From an uncultured Microbacteriaceae bacterium (GTDB taxonomy: Bacteria > Actinomycetota > Actinomycetes > Actinomycetales > Microbacteriaceae): 64,000 nt of DNA. The position numbers were made by a program, and so were the translations under genes. The DNA is taken from NCBI GenBank assembly GCA_947487835.1, contig CANKXX010000001.1:662122-726121 (forward strand), given 5' to 3'. Under the pieces are notes generated by a model that did not search any database, was not told the origin of the DNA, and saw nothing but the letters and a program-made list of their open reading frames with translations. Shown here piece by piece: positions 39,042 to 48,645 of this stretch (positions within the stretch are counted from its first letter, which is position 1; every line of letters begins with the position of its first letter).

Positions 39042-40679
39042 CTAGCGCCGCGTCTTGACGATCTTCTCCTGGTTGATGTCCTCGGCGGGCATGCTCTCGA
39101 ACTGCTCCTTGCCGGGACCGACGAGCGACTTGCCCTCGCTGGTCTGGAACTCGAGCTTGAACGCGTCGACGGCGCGGTCCATGGCGGCGACGGTGTCGTC
39201 GTCCAGGACGTTCGTCTCGCGCAGCTTCGTGAGCACGTTCGTGGTGCGGCCGACGTAGTCGAGCAGCTCGCGCTCGAAGCGCAGGATGTCCGACACGGGC
39301 ACCTCGTCGAGCTTGCCGTTGGTGCCGGCCCAGATCGAGACGACCTGCTCCTCCACGGGGTACGGCGAGTACTGCGGCTGCTTGAGCAGCTCGGTCAGGC
39401 GGGCGCCGCGCGCCAGCTGGCGGCGGCTCGCCTGGTCGAGGTCGGACGCGAACATCGCGAACGCCTCGAGCGAGCGGTACTGCGCGAGCTCGAGCTTCAG
39501 CGTTCCGGAGACCTTCTTGATCGACTTCACCTGAGCGTCACCGCCGACACGGGACACCGAGATGCCCACGTCGACCGCGGGACGCTGGTTCGCGTTGAAC
39601 AGGTCGGACTGCAGGAAGATCTGGCCGTCGGTGATCGAGATCACGTTGGTCGGGATGTACGCCGAGACGTCGTTGGCCTTGGTCTCGATGATGGGCAGAC
39701 CCGTCATCGAGCCGGCGCCGAGCTCGTCGGACAGCTTCGCGCAACGCTCCAGCAGGCGGGAGTGCAGGTAGAACACGTCGCCGGGGTACGCCTCGCGTCC
39801 CGGCGGACGGCGCAGCAGCAGCGACACGGCGCGGTAGGCCTCGGCCTGCTTCGACAGGTCGTCGAAGATGATCAGGACGTGCTTGCCGCCGTACATCCAG
39901 TGCTGGCCGATGGCCGAACCGGTGTAGGGGGCGAGGTACTTGAAGCCGGCGGGGTCGGAGGCCGGGGAGGCGACGATGGTCGTGTACTCCATCGCGCCGG
40001 CGTCCTCGAGCGCGCCACGCACGGAGGCGATGGTCGAGCCCTTCTGGCCGATGGCGACGTAGATGCAGCGGACCTGCTTGTTGACGTCGCCCGACTCCCA
40101 GTTGGCGCGCTGGTTGATGATCGTGTCGATCGCGATGGCCGTTTTGCCGGTCTGGCGGTCGCCGATGATGAGCTGGCGCTGGCCGCGGCCGATCGGGATC
40201 ATGGCGTCGATGGCCTTGATGCCGGTCTGCATGGGCTCGTGCACGCTCTTGCGCGCCATGACGCCGGGCGCCTGGAGCTCGAGGGCGCGACGGGTCTCCG
40301 CGGCGATCTCGCCGAGGCCGTCGATCGGGTTGCCGAGCGGGTCGACGACGCGGCCGAGGTAGGCGTCACCGACGGGGACGGACAGCACCTCGCCCGTGCG
40401 ATGCACCTCCATGCCCTCTTCGATGCCGGAGAACTCCCCGAGCACGATGACGCCGATCTCGTCCTCGTCCAGGTTCTGGGCGAGGCCGAGGGTGCCGTCG
40501 GAGAAGCGGATGAGCTCGTTCGCCATGACCCCGGGCAGTCCCTGCACGTGGGCGATGCCGTCGCCGGCGTTCGTGACGTAGCCGACCTCGGCGGTGGACG
40601 CCTTCGTCGGGTCGTATGCCCGGACGAAGTCCTTCAGCGCGTTCCGGATCTCGTCCGGGCTGATCGAAAGTTCTGCCAT
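39042..40679 (-). CDS. atpA: F1Fo ATP synthase subunit alpha
   Basis: 545 residues, with the actinobacterial C-terminal extension (about 30-40 residues beyond E. coli). Non-catalytic nucleotide site Walker [11 protein letters not shown] near residue 177, [11 protein letters not shown] upstream, and the [11 protein letters not shown] signature of alpha/beta subunits near 365. ATG 40679 preceded by AAAGGAAA. Largest F1 subunit, third of the F1 genes in order. Confidence 0.98.
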   Translation of the reverse strand: MAELSISPDEIRNALKDFVRAYDPTKASTAEVGYVTNAGDGIAHVQGLPGVMANELIRFSDGTLGLAQNLDEDEIGVIVLGEFSGIEEGMEVHRTGEVLSVPVGDAYLGRVVDPLGNPIDGLGEIAAETRRALELQAPGVMARKSVHEPMQTGIKAIDAMIPIGRGQRQLIIGDRQTGKTAIAIDTIINQRANWESGDVNKQVRCIYVAIGQKGSTIASVRGALEDAGAMEYTTIVASPASDPAGFKYLAPYTGSAIGQHWMYGGKHVLIIFDDLSKQAEAYRAVSLLLRRPPGREAYPGDVFYLHSRLLERCAKLSDELGAGSMTGLPIIETKANDVSAYIPTNVISITDGQIFLQSDLFNANQRPAVDVGISVSRVGGDAQVKSIKKVSGTLKLELAQYRSLEAFAMFASDLDQASRRQLARGARLTELLKQPQYSPYPVEEQVVSIWAGTNGKLDEVPVSDILRFERELLDYVGRTTNVLTKLRETNVLDDDTVAAMDRAVDAFKLEFQTSEGKSLVGPGKEQFESMPAEDINQEKIVKTRR

Positions 40680-40709
40680 GAAAGTTTCCTTTGTTGAGGT
40701 GCCCGCGGG

Positions 40710-41498
40710 TCAGGCGAGCTGAAGTCTCAGGTCGTTGAGCTTGGTGGCGACGCTTCCGTCGATGACGTCATTGCCGATCCGCACGCGAAGCCCGCCGATG
40801 ACACTTTCGTCGATGACCTGGTTGATGGCCACGTTACGCCCGTAAGCCCGGGCGAGACCCTCGCGCAGGCGCTCGAGCTGGGGACCCGCGATGGGGCGGG
40901 CGACGGTCACGGTCGCGACGAGTCGGCCGGACTCGTCCGACACCACCGCCGCGGCCTGCCGCAGGAGCTCGCTGATGCGGCGGCCGCGCGGCTGCTGCAC
41001 GAGGTGGCTGACGATGAGCCGGGTCTGCTGCGACGCGTTGACGAGCAGTTCGGTCACGAGCGACGCCTTGGCAGCCGACGTGCCGAGCTTGCTGCTGACC
41101 GCGAGCTCGAGCGAGGCGTTCGAGCGCACGGCCTTGCCGAACTCGAACAGCTCGCCCACGATGTCGGTGCCCGGGGCGGCGGAGCGGGCCGCGGCACGCA
41201 TGCCGAGGTCCTCGACCGCCTCGAGCAGGTCGTCGTCGCTCGACCAGCGGTCGCCGGCGATGCTCGTGACGAGCTGCAGGGCGACGCCGTCTAGCGAGCC
41301 GGAGAACACGCGACGCACGATCTCGGTCTTGTCCGAGGTCTCCAGGCCGGGGTCGCCGAGCAGGTTGCGCAGCTGGTTGGACGAACCGATGACGCGGCCC
41401 GCCTGCAGCAGCTGCTCGGCCGTCTCCAGCCGGATCTCGGGGACCTGCGCCAGAGCGGCGCGGGCCTCACCGAGGGAACCGCGAGTCGCGCTACCCAT
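40710..41498 (-). CDS. atpH: F1Fo ATP synthase subunit delta
   Basis: 262 residues, about 80 longer than E. coli delta as in other actinobacteria. The conserved C-terminal section VINQVIDESVIGGLRVRIGNDVIDGSVATKL is split here: DESVIGGLRVRIG is the OSCP/delta signature. The ATG directly abuts the atpF stop (1 bp apart), so translation is coupled. Confidence 0.95.
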   Translation of the reverse strand: MGSATRGSLGEARAALAQVPEIRLETAEQLLQAGRVIGSSNQLRNLLGDPGLETSDKTEIVRRVFSGSLDGVALQLVTSIAGDRWSSDDDLLEAVEDLGMRAAARSAAPGTDIVGELFEFGKAVRSNASLELAVSSKLGTSAAKASLVTELLVNASQQTRLIVSHLVQQPRGRRISELLRQAAAVVSDESGRLVATVTVARPIAGPQLERLREGLARAYGRNVAINQVIDESVIGGLRVRIGNDVIDGSVATKLNDLRLQLA

Positions 41499-42062
41499 CT
41501 ACTTGGTCCTGCCCGCGGTCTCGCTCGCCTCGAGGTCCGCGAGGAACCGGTCGACGAGCGCCGCGGAGCGACGGTCGTCCGTGAGGCTCTCGCCGAGCAC
41601 GCCGGAGGCGAGGTCGATCGCGAGCGAGCCGACCTCCGAGCGGAGGGAGACGAGCGCCGCCTGGCGCTCCGCCTCGATCTGCGCCTGCGCGTTCGCCGTG
41701 ATGCGGGCCGCCTCGACGGAGGCCTGCTGCTTGAGGTCGTTGAGGATGCGCTGGCCGTCGGCCCGCGCCTGCTCCCGGATGCGACCGGCCTCGGCGCGCG
41801 CCTCGGCGAGGCGTGCGTTGTACTCGGAAAGAGCCGCCGCGGCCTCGGCCTGGGCGTTCTCCGCCTTGGCGATGCCGCCCTCGATGATCTCCGAGCGCTC
41901 GTCGAGCGTCTTGCGGATGGCGGGGAGCACCTTCCAGAAGAAGACCGCGAAGATGATCGCGAAGCAGACGAGGGACCAGACGATGTCGTACGTCGCCGGG
42001 ATGAGCGGGTTCTGAGCCTCGTGCCCGTCCTCTGCGGCTGCAGTGATTACTGCGTGAAGCAT
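41499..42062 (-). CDS. atpF: F1Fo ATP synthase subunit b
   Basis: 187 residues. One membrane helix at about 25-47 (DIVWSLVCFAIIFAVFFWKV) followed by a long Ala/Glu/Arg-rich coiled coil that forms the peripheral stalk. The helical register EYNARLAEARAEAGRIREQAR is typical. ATG 42062 has GGAG upstream (GGAGACGC ATG). A separate b-delta fusion, seen in mycobacteria, is absent. Confidence 0.96.
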   Translation of the reverse strand: MLHAVITAAAEDGHEAQNPLIPATYDIVWSLVCFAIIFAVFFWKVLPAIRKTLDERSEIIEGGIAKAENAQAEAAAALSEYNARLAEARAEAGRIREQARADGQRILNDLKQQASVEAARITANAQAQIEAERQAALVSLRSEVGSLAIDLASGVLGESLTDDRRSAALVDRFLADLEASETAGRTK

Positions 42063-42093
42063 TGCGTCTCCTCGGAGAACCTAGATGGGGGGA

Positions 42094-42417
<324 letters not shown>

Positions 42418-43221
42418 TTAGTGCTCTTCGGCCAGTGCCTGCTGGATGTAGACCGTGGTGAGCAGGGTGAAGACATACGCCTGCAGCACCGCGACCAGCA
42501 CCTCGAAGAGGGTGAAGACGAGTCCGAAGAGGAGCGTGCCCGCGCCGAAGGCCCGGAACGCGCCGTCGACGGCCGCGCTGAAGAAGAAGAACTGCGTCGC
42601 CGAGAACAGCAGGACGAGCAGGAGATGGCCGGCGACCATGTTCATCAGGAGTCGCAGGCAGAGCGTGATCGGCCGCAGGACGAAGATCGACACGAACTCG
42701 ATGGGCGTGACGATCACGTAGATGGGCTTCGGCACACCGGGCGGGAAGAGCGAGTTCTTGAGGAACGCGCCCGGGTGCTTCTTCAGGCCCGCGTAGATGA
42801 ACGCGATGTAGGCGATCACGGCGAGGACGAGAGGCAGGCCGATCACGGAGGTTCCCGCGATGTTCAGGCCCGGGATCACGCCGGTGAGATTCATGCCGAG
42901 CACGAGGAAGAAGATCGTGGTCAGCAGCGGGAGGAACCGGGTTCCGTCCCTCTTGCCGAGGACGTCCTCGGCGATGCTGACGCGGACGAGGTTCAGAGCC
43001 ATCTCGATGAGGGTCTGGAACCGGCCGGGGACGATCTTCATGTTGCGGGTGCCGAGCCAGAACATCAGCACGAGGACCGCGACGACGAGCAGTCGCAGCA
43101 TCATGATGCGGTTCATGGCGAAGGGGGTGCCCTCGAACAGGATGATGTCGGGGAAGAATTCCGCGATTGACGGGCCCACGAATCCGCCCTCTTCGGCGGC
43201 TTTCGGAACCAGCAGGTGCAT
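42418..43221 (-). CDS. atpB: F1Fo ATP synthase subunit a
   Basis: 267 residues from ATG 43221, five to six membrane helices. The essential Arg lies in PITLCLRLLMNMVAGH; the C-terminal helix has QAYVFTLLTTVYIQQAL. The only Shine-Dalgarno sequence, AGGAG at 43241-43245, is 19 nt from this ATG but 7 nt from an in-frame CTG at 43233, which would add four residues (start read as Met, then LNA). The CTG start is therefore quite possible; see findings. Confidence 0.95.
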   Translation of the reverse strand: MHLLVPKAAEEGGFVGPSIAEFFPDIILFEGTPFAMNRIMMLRLLVVAVLVLMFWLGTRNMKIVPGRFQTLIEMALNLVRVSIAEDVLGKRDGTRFLPLLTTIFFLVLGMNLTGVIPGLNIAGTSVIGLPLVLAVIAYIAFIYAGLKKHPGAFLKNSLFPPGVPKPIYVIVTPIEFVSIFVLRPITLCLRLLMNMVAGHLLLVLLFSATQFFFFSAAVDGAFRAFGAGTLLFGLVFTLFEVLVAVLQAYVFTLLTTVYIQQALAEEH

Positions 43222-43362
43222 AGCGTTGAGCAGCGCTTTTCTCCTGTTTCGGGGCGTGGAGCTAAGGCTCTCGCGTCAGCGAACGATGGGAAGAACATCC
43301 CGCTTCGAAAGCACCGCTCAGGCGGTGAGGTCTTTCGTTCTACGCGGGGGGAACCGTGGGAG

Positions 43363-43368
43363 AGTCTA
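43363..43368 (-). promoter_or_regulatory. Candidate -10 element of the atp operon
   Basis: TAGACT on the minus strand in the 175-bp gap between the AtpI-like gene and atpB. It would give a leader of about 125 nt before atpB. Confidence 0.4.
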
Positions 43369-43396
43369 GCAAGATAACGCTGCCCCCGCCCAATCG

Positions 43397-43870
43397 CTAC
43401 CGCCTGTCGCCCTCTCCCGGCAGAGTCACGTCGCTGACATAGGGAATGCGCGACCGGGCCACGACGATGACGTCGATGGCGAGCGTGCCGAGCACCCCCG
43501 CGACCAGCGTGAGGAAGAGCACGGTGCCGTCGATCCACGGCTGCTCGCGCAGCAGGAACACCATCACGAGGAAGAGCACGAACTTGAGCAGCCACGCGCC
43601 GAGGATGATGCCGAAGTAGGCCGGGTGCAGCATGTCGCCGTTGCTCAGCCGGTTCGCGAACAGGATGCTGGCGGCCGTCACGGCCAGGAACAGGCCGCCG
43701 ATCAGGGCGCCGATGAGCGCGGAGACCAGTCCCGGCGTGCCCGCCGCGAGGAAGCCGATCACGCCGCCGACCACGGCGATGGCCACGGCGAGGACGAGCC
43801 CCCCGCGCAGCACGCTCTGGAAGACGGGCGTCGAGCTCGGGCGGCGGTGGTCGCGGGCGATGTTCGTCAT
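43397..43870 (-). CDS. AtpI-like membrane protein
   Basis: 157 residues with four predicted membrane helices (about 24-42, 48-68, 85-106, 116-138). Position directly before atpB matches the actinobacterial counterpart of AtpI, thought to help assemble the c-ring. The sequence itself has no clear AtpI motif, so the call rests on position and topology. The ATG overlaps the wecA-like stop as TGATG. Confidence 0.75.
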   Translation of the reverse strand: MTNIARDHRRPSSTPVFQSVLRGGLVLAVAIAVVGGVIGFLAAGTPGLVSALIGALIGGLFLAVTAASILFANRLSNGDMLHPAYFGIILGAWLLKFVLFLVMVFLLREQPWIDGTVLFLTLVAGVLGTLAIDVIVVARSRIPYVSDVTLPGEGDRR

Positions 43871-45135
43871 CAGGAGTCCTTCGCGGGGAGGTGGATGGCG
43901 CCGGTCGTGGCGCGTTCGACGGTGGCCAGCTGGTCGTCGGTCACACGGGCCCGGTCGATGTCCTCGGACGCGCTATCGAGCGGGTCGAAGGCCGCGAGCC
44001 GGGTCGCGCCGGCGCCCGACGCGGACTGCACCTTCGCCTCGACGGCCTTGCGACGGGTGACCGGCGCGAGCGTCAGCCCCGCGCAGACGACGAGCCCGAG
44101 GAAGATGAAGAGGAACGCCCAGTAGTAGGGCTTGATCACGAAGAACAGCAGGCAGCCCACGGAGACGACCGTGGTCCAGGCGTAGAAGATGAAGACGGCG
44201 TGCAGGCGGGAGTGCCCCATGTCGAGCAGCCGGTGGTGCAGGTGCTGGCGGTCGGCGCTGAACGGCGACTTGCCCGCCCGCAGCCGGCGGAACACCGCGA
44301 GCCCGAAGTCGAGCAGCGGGACGACGAGGATCGCGAACGGCAGCAGGATCGGCAGGAAGGCCGGCAGGAACTCGCTCCGGGCGAAGTTGACCGGGTCGAT
44401 CTCGCCCGTGACCGCGATCGCGCTCGTGGCCATCAGCAGGCCGATGAGCAGCGCGCCGGCGTCGCCCATGAACAGCTTCGCGGGGTGCCAGTTGAGCGGC
44501 AGGAAGCCGACGCAGGCGCCGATGATGATCACCGAGATCAGCGAGGCGAGGTTGAACCGCTCCGTGCGCCCCTCCTCGAGCGACAGCAGGAAGCTGTAGA
44601 TGAAGAAGGTGCTGTTCGCGATGATCGCGACCCCGGCGACCAGGCCGTCCAGGCCATCGATGAAGTTGATGGCGTTCATCACGAGCACGACGGCGAGCAC
44701 CGTGATGAGCAGCGACATGTAGGACGAGCCGACCGTGAGCCCGCCGATGGGCAGCGACGCGATGGCGACGCCCTGCCAGGCGAGCAGCCCCGCCGCGAGG
44801 ATCTGCCCGGCGAGCTTGGTCATCCAGTCGAGGTCCCAGATGTCGTCGGCGACGCCGATCGCCACGATGATGAACGCGGCGCCGAGGATCGCCCAGATGG
44901 GCCCCGGCCGCGCGAACACGAGATCGAACCAGGAGATCTGCGACGCGATGGCGAACGCCACGAGCACGCCGGCGAACATCGCGACGCCGCCGAGCCGCGG
45001 CGTGGGGCGGGTGTGCACGTCGCGCTCGCGGATCTTCGGGTAGAGCCGGTAGCGGTGGCTGAGCTTCGTGATCACCATCGAGAGGATGAGCGTGATCACG
45101 GCGGTGATCAGGCCGATCGTGAAGTAGTACGGCAT
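43870..45135 (-). CDS. Undecaprenyl-phosphate N-acetylglucosaminyl/sugar-1-phosphate transferase (WecA/TagO-like)
   Basis: 421 residues with about eleven membrane helices and a 60-residue cytoplasmic tail. Polyprenyl-phosphate sugar-1-P transferase that starts wall-polymer synthesis on the inner leaflet. Catalytic motifs: VADDIWDLDW, NAINFIDGLDGL, FMGDAG and DRQHLHHRLLD, the last a WecA-type sugar-recognition loop. The gene is 1 bp from tsaC and overlaps the AtpI-like gene; this neighbourhood (tsaC-wecA-atpI-atp) is shared across actinobacteria. Confidence 0.92.
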   Translation of the reverse strand: MPYYFTIGLITAVITLILSMVITKLSHRYRLYPKIRERDVHTRPTPRLGGVAMFAGVLVAFAIASQISWFDLVFARPGPIWAILGAAFIIVAIGVADDIWDLDWMTKLAGQILAAGLLAWQGVAIASLPIGGLTVGSSYMSLLITVLAVVLVMNAINFIDGLDGLVAGVAIIANSTFFIYSFLLSLEEGRTERFNLASLISVIIIGACVGFLPLNWHPAKLFMGDAGALLIGLLMATSAIAVTGEIDPVNFARSEFLPAFLPILLPFAILVVPLLDFGLAVFRRLRAGKSPFSADRQHLHHRLLDMGHSRLHAVFIFYAWTTVVSVGCLLFFVIKPYYWAFLFIFLGLVVCAGLTLAPVTRRKAVEAKVQSASGAGATRLAAFDPLDSASEDIDRARVTDDQLATVERATTGAIHLPAKDS

Positions 45136-45136
45136 C

Positions 45137-45832
45137 TCAGGCCTCGTCTTCGAGCGCGCCGCCGACGACGGCCCGGATGTCCTCCCGGGAGATGGCGCCC
45201 TGGCGCACGATGCGCAGCTTCCCGCCCTCGCGACTGAGCGCCGTCGCGTCCACGATGGTGGACGGCGCGCCGTGCTCGCCGGGGGACACGGCGACGGTGT
45301 CGTCGCCGTCGAGGTAGACGGAGACGCTCTCCCCCAGCTGCGCCTCGGCCTCGAAGGCCGTCGTCGCGGCGGGCTCGCCCGTGCGGTTGGCGGAGGACAC
45401 GGCGAGCGGCCCGGTCTCCGCGAGCAGCTCGAGCGCGTAGGTGTTGTCCGGCATGCGCAGGGCGACGGTGCCCCGCGTGTCGCCGAGGTCCCAGGAGAGG
45501 GACGGCTGGGCGCGCAGGATGACCGTGAGCGCGCCGGGCCAGAACCGGTCGACGAGCTGCCGAACCTCGTCCGGCACGGACTCCGCGAGGGCGTCGAGGG
45601 TGGGGATGCCGGGGATGAGCACGGGGGGCGGCGCCTGGCGGGTGCGGCCCTTCGCCTCGAGCAGCCGGGTGACGGCCGCGGGGTTGAACGCGTCGGCCGC
45701 GATGCCGTAAACGGTGTCCGTGGGCAGCACGACGCATTCGCCGCGGGCGATCGCCGCTCGCGCCAGTCTCATGCCGGTCAGGAGTTCCGAGTCGACCGAA
45801 CAGTCGTAGATGCGCGCCATATCGGGGTTCAT
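45137..45832 (-). CDS. tsaC: Threonylcarbamoyl-AMP synthase (TsaC/Sua5 family)
   Basis: 231 residues. Makes threonylcarbamoyl-AMP from Thr, bicarbonate and ATP for the t6A modification of tRNA. YrdC-fold marks: VVLPTDTVYGIAADAF, KGRTRQAPPPVLI (KxR, SxN elements), PGALTVIL, ALRMPDN and PLAVSSANRTGEPA. ATG 45832 is used; ATG 45820 is equally possible and no strong ribosome site helps. The usual upstream neighbour prmC is displaced by a plus-strand pair. Confidence 0.92.
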   Translation of the reverse strand: MNPDMARIYDCSVDSELLTGMRLARAAIARGECVVLPTDTVYGIAADAFNPAAVTRLLEAKGRTRQAPPPVLIPGIPTLDALAESVPDEVRQLVDRFWPGALTVILRAQPSLSWDLGDTRGTVALRMPDNTYALELLAETGPLAVSSANRTGEPAATTAFEAEAQLGESVSVYLDGDDTVAVSPGEHGAPSTIVDATALSREGGKLRIVRQGAISREDIRAVVGGALEDEA

Positions 45833-45852
45833 GTTACTGGGCGGCGGTGCAG

Positions 45853-45858
45853 GATACT
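45853..45858 (+). promoter_or_regulatory. -10 element, leaderless HAD gene promoter
   Basis: GATACT on the plus strand, 7 nt before ATG 45866. The complementary strand reads AGTATC/TATCCT and may serve tsaC, so the two promoters overlap in a 33-bp divergent gap. Confidence 0.4.
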
Positions 45859-45865
45859 GGGAGGG

Positions 45866-46582
45866 ATGGCCCTCCTCTTCATATTCGACATGGACAACGT
45901 GCTCTATGACTACGACTGGCGCACCCGCATGGCTGCCCTGTCGGAGCTGACGGGGCACTCGGTGCCGCAGCTGCGGGAGCGCTGGTGGCGCACCGGGTCC
46001 GAGGAGCGAGCCGAGGCGGGCGGCTTCGCGTCGGCGGAGGACTACCTCGACAGCTTCCGCGCCGCCGTCGGCGTGGACGTCGCCGAGGAGGACTGGGTAC
46101 GGGCCCGCGCCAGTGCCATGGCCCCGTTCCCGGAGTCGCTCGACGCGGTCTCGCGCGCGGCGGAGCTCGGCACGGTGACCCTGCTCACGAACAACGGGCC
46201 CCTCACGGCCAAGCATCTCCCCCGGCTCGCGCCCGCCCTCGTGCCGCTCTTCGGCCACGAGCACCTGCGCACGTCGAGCCAGTACGGCGCGCGGAAGCCC
46301 GATCCACGGGTGTTCGAGCGCGTGCTCGAGCGCTACGGCACGGCTCCGGAAGACGCGTTCTTCGCCGACGACCTGCCCGAGAACGTCGCGGGCGCCGAGT
46401 CCGTCGGCATCACCGCGCACCTCTTCTCCCCCGTCACCGCCGGGGCCGGCCTGCGCGACGCCGTCGAGCGCTTCGCCCGGGATGCCGCGGCACGCGCCGG
46501 TGCCGGCGCGGGTGCCGGTGCACGTGCCGGTTCGCGCGCGGGCGAGCCCGGCGGGATCGAGGGCGGCCATGCCGGTCGTTGA
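45866..46582 (+). CDS. HAD superfamily hydrolase
   Basis: 238 residues. Motif I FDMDNVLYDYD at the N-terminus (nucleophile Asp), motif II LLTNNGP, motif III Lys in GARKPDPRVF and motif IV FFADDLPENV; a helical cap lies between I and II, so a small-molecule phosphatase is likely, substrate unknown. The last 30 residues are an Ala/Gly-rich tail encoded by a short GC-rich repeat. The end overlaps corA by 14 bp in another frame. Confidence 0.88.
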   Translation: MALLFIFDMDNVLYDYDWRTRMAALSELTGHSVPQLRERWWRTGSEERAEAGGFASAEDYLDSFRAAVGVDVAEEDWVRARASAMAPFPESLDAVSRAAELGTVTLLTNNGPLTAKHLPRLAPALVPLFGHEHLRTSSQYGARKPDPRVFERVLERYGTAPEDAFFADDLPENVAGAESVGITAHLFSPVTAGAGLRDAVERFARDAAARAGAGAGAGARAGSRAGEPGGIEGGHAGR

Positions 46583-47627
46583 CAACGGCGTCTACGCCGA
46601 GGGCAGGCGCGTCGAGACGCCCGTGTCGCTCGAGGAGACCTTCGAGACGCTGCGCCGCCGCAACGGCATGGCGTGGATCGGGTTGTACCGGCCCAGCAAG
46701 GACGAGATCCGCACCATCGCGGAGGAGTTCGACCTGCACCACCTCGCCGTCGAGGACGCGTTCAAGGGGCACCAGCGCTCGAAGCTCGAGCGCTACGGCG
46801 ACACCCTGTTCGTCGTCCTCCGGCCGGCCCGCTACATCGACGCCGAGGAGACGGTGGAGTTCGGCGAGCTGCACCTGTTCGTCGGCCTCGAGTTCGTGGT
46901 CACCATCCGGCACGCCGAGTCCCCCGACCTCGCCGCGGTGCGGCGCCGGCTCGAGCACCAGCCCGAGCTGCTCGCCCAGGGACCGCACGCGGTGCTCTAC
47001 GCGATGCTCGACCAGGTCGTCGACGAGTACGGCCCCGTGATCGCGGGGCTCGAGAACGACATCGACGAGATCGAGGACCAGCTCTTCGGCGGCGACCCCG
47101 AGGTGTCCCGCCGCATCTACGCCCTGCTCACCGAGGTGATCGAGTTCCAGCGCGCCGTGCAGCCCCTCGCGGGGATGCTCGACGCCCTGGGGCGTGGCTC
47201 GGACAAGTACAACGTCGACATCGAGCTGCAGCGCCTGCTGCGGGACGTGCTGGACCACGTGATCCGGGTGTCCGAGCGCGCCGACTCCTTCCGCCAGGTG
47301 CTGCAGAACGCCCTGACCGTGCACTCGACGCTGACGACGCAGCGGCAGAACGACGAGATGCGCAAGCTGTCGCAGGCGAGCCTCGAGCAGAACGAGGAGA
47401 TGCGGCGCCTGTCCGAGGTGAGCCTCGAGCAGAGCGAGGAGGTCAAGAAGATCTCCTCCTGGGCCGCGATCCTGTTCGCGCCGACGCTGATCGGCACGAT
47501 CTACGGCATGAACTTCGACACCATGCCCGAACTGCACTGGACCTACGGGTACCCGGCCGCCGTCGCGGCGATGGTCGCGATGGGCTTCGGGCTGTACACG
47601 ATCTTCAAGCGCAAGCACTGGCTCTAG
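46569..47627 (+). CDS. corA: CorA family magnesium/cobalt transporter
   Basis: 352 residues. A large cytoplasmic N-terminal domain with the long stalk helix (NDIDEIEDQLF, then several heptad-like SLEQNEEM/SLEQSEEV units) is followed by two C-terminal membrane helices; the first ends with the pore signature YGMNFD near residue 312, and the protein ends in a basic KRKHWL. ATG 46569 is inside the HAD gene end; longer upstream frames are low complexity. Co-transcribed with the HAD gene. Confidence 0.93.
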   Translation: MPVVDNGVYAEGRRVETPVSLEETFETLRRRNGMAWIGLYRPSKDEIRTIAEEFDLHHLAVEDAFKGHQRSKLERYGDTLFVVLRPARYIDAEETVEFGELHLFVGLEFVVTIRHAESPDLAAVRRRLEHQPELLAQGPHAVLYAMLDQVVDEYGPVIAGLENDIDEIEDQLFGGDPEVSRRIYALLTEVIEFQRAVQPLAGMLDALGRGSDKYNVDIELQRLLRDVLDHVIRVSERADSFRQVLQNALTVHSTLTTQRQNDEMRKLSQASLEQNEEMRRLSEVSLEQSEEVKKISSWAAILFAPTLIGTIYGMNFDTMPELHWTYGYPAAVAAMVAMGFGLYTIFKRKHWL

Positions 47628-47648
47628 CCGCACCCCCACACCCCGGAC

Positions 47649-47738
47649 CCTGTTCCGAATTCAGGCTCAGCTGCTACACGCCGCGTTTCGAGGCGCCCGA
47701 ACGCGGCGTGTCGCAACACAGCCTGAATTGCGAACAGG
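47649..47738. repeat. Palindromic element, copy C (90 bp)
   Basis: CCTGTTCCGAATTCAGGCT at one end mirrors AGCCTGAATTGCGAACAGG at the other; inside, ACACGCCGCGTT pairs with AACGCGGCGTGT. It sits between the convergent corA and prmC genes. Confidence 0.9.
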
Positions 47739-47790
47739 ACAGCGGGGATGCGAACGGGATGCGCGGCGGCCGCACCAGCGGGATGCGGGG

Positions 47791-48645
47791 CTAGCGGAGG
47801 GCGACGGTGGCGCGGTCGCGGGTGGTGAAGTCCCGGTGGGTCGCCACGGCGTTCCAGCCGTCGGCGCGCAGGAGCTCGCGGATCGCGGCGCCCTGCAGCT
47901 CGCCGTGCTCGAGCACGAGCGTCCCGCCCGCGTGCAGCAGCCGCGCGGCGGTCGCGGAGAGCGCGCGCACGACGTCCAGCCCGTCCTCCCCGCCGTAGAG
48001 CGCGAGCTCCGGGTCGTAGAGGCGCACCTCGGGGTCGCGGGGCACCGCCTCGCGCGGGATGTACGGCGGGTTGCTCGCGACGAGGGACACCGTGCCGTCG
48101 AGCTCGTGCAGCGCGTCGGCGAGGTCGCCGAGCACGAGCGTCGCGTTCGTCACCCCGGTCTCCGCGAAGTTCCGCGCGGCCCAGCGGTGGGCGTCCGGGG
48201 ACTTCTCGACGGCGTACACCCGCGCGTGCGGCACCTCGGTGGCGAGGGCCAGCGCGATGGCACCGCTGCCCGTGCCGAGGTCGACGGCGACGGGCGCCTC
48301 GGACGCGACGGCGCGCAGGGCGTCGATCGCGAACTGCGCCACCTGCTCGGTCTCCGGCCGCGGCACGAAGACGCCGGGGCCGACGGCCAGCTCGAGTGAG
48401 CGGAACGGCGCCCGGCCGGTGATGTGCTGCAGCGGCTCCCGCGTGGCGCGGCGCGTCACGAGGGCGCGCATCCGCTCCACCACCGCGTCCTCGATGCCGG
48501 CGCCGGTGATCTCGAGCGACTGCACCCGACCGCGGCTCGCGTCGAGCGCGTGCCCGAGCAGCAGCTCCGCGTCGACCCGCGGATCCGGCACGCCGGCCGC
48601 GGTCAGCGCATCGACGGCCTCGCGCAGGAGGCCGCGCGCGTCCAT
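47791..48645 (-). CDS. prmC: Peptide chain release factor N5-glutamine methyltransferase
   Basis: 284 residues. Methylates the Gln of the GGQ motif of release factors, including RF1 encoded just upstream. SAM-binding VDLGTGSGAIALALA and the amide-binding NPPYIP near residue 195 are clear. ATG 48645 overlaps the prfA stop as TGATG; a GTG one codon upstream is an alternative. Confidence 0.96.
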   Translation of the reverse strand: MDARGLLREAVDALTAAGVPDPRVDAELLLGHALDASRGRVQSLEITGAGIEDAVVERMRALVTRRATREPLQHITGRAPFRSLELAVGPGVFVPRPETEQVAQFAIDALRAVASEAPVAVDLGTGSGAIALALATEVPHARVYAVEKSPDAHRWAARNFAETGVTNATLVLGDLADALHELDGTVSLVASNPPYIPREAVPRDPEVRLYDPELALYGGEDGLDVVRALSATAARLLHAGGTLVLEHGELQGAAIRELLRADGWNAVATHRDFTTRDRATVALR

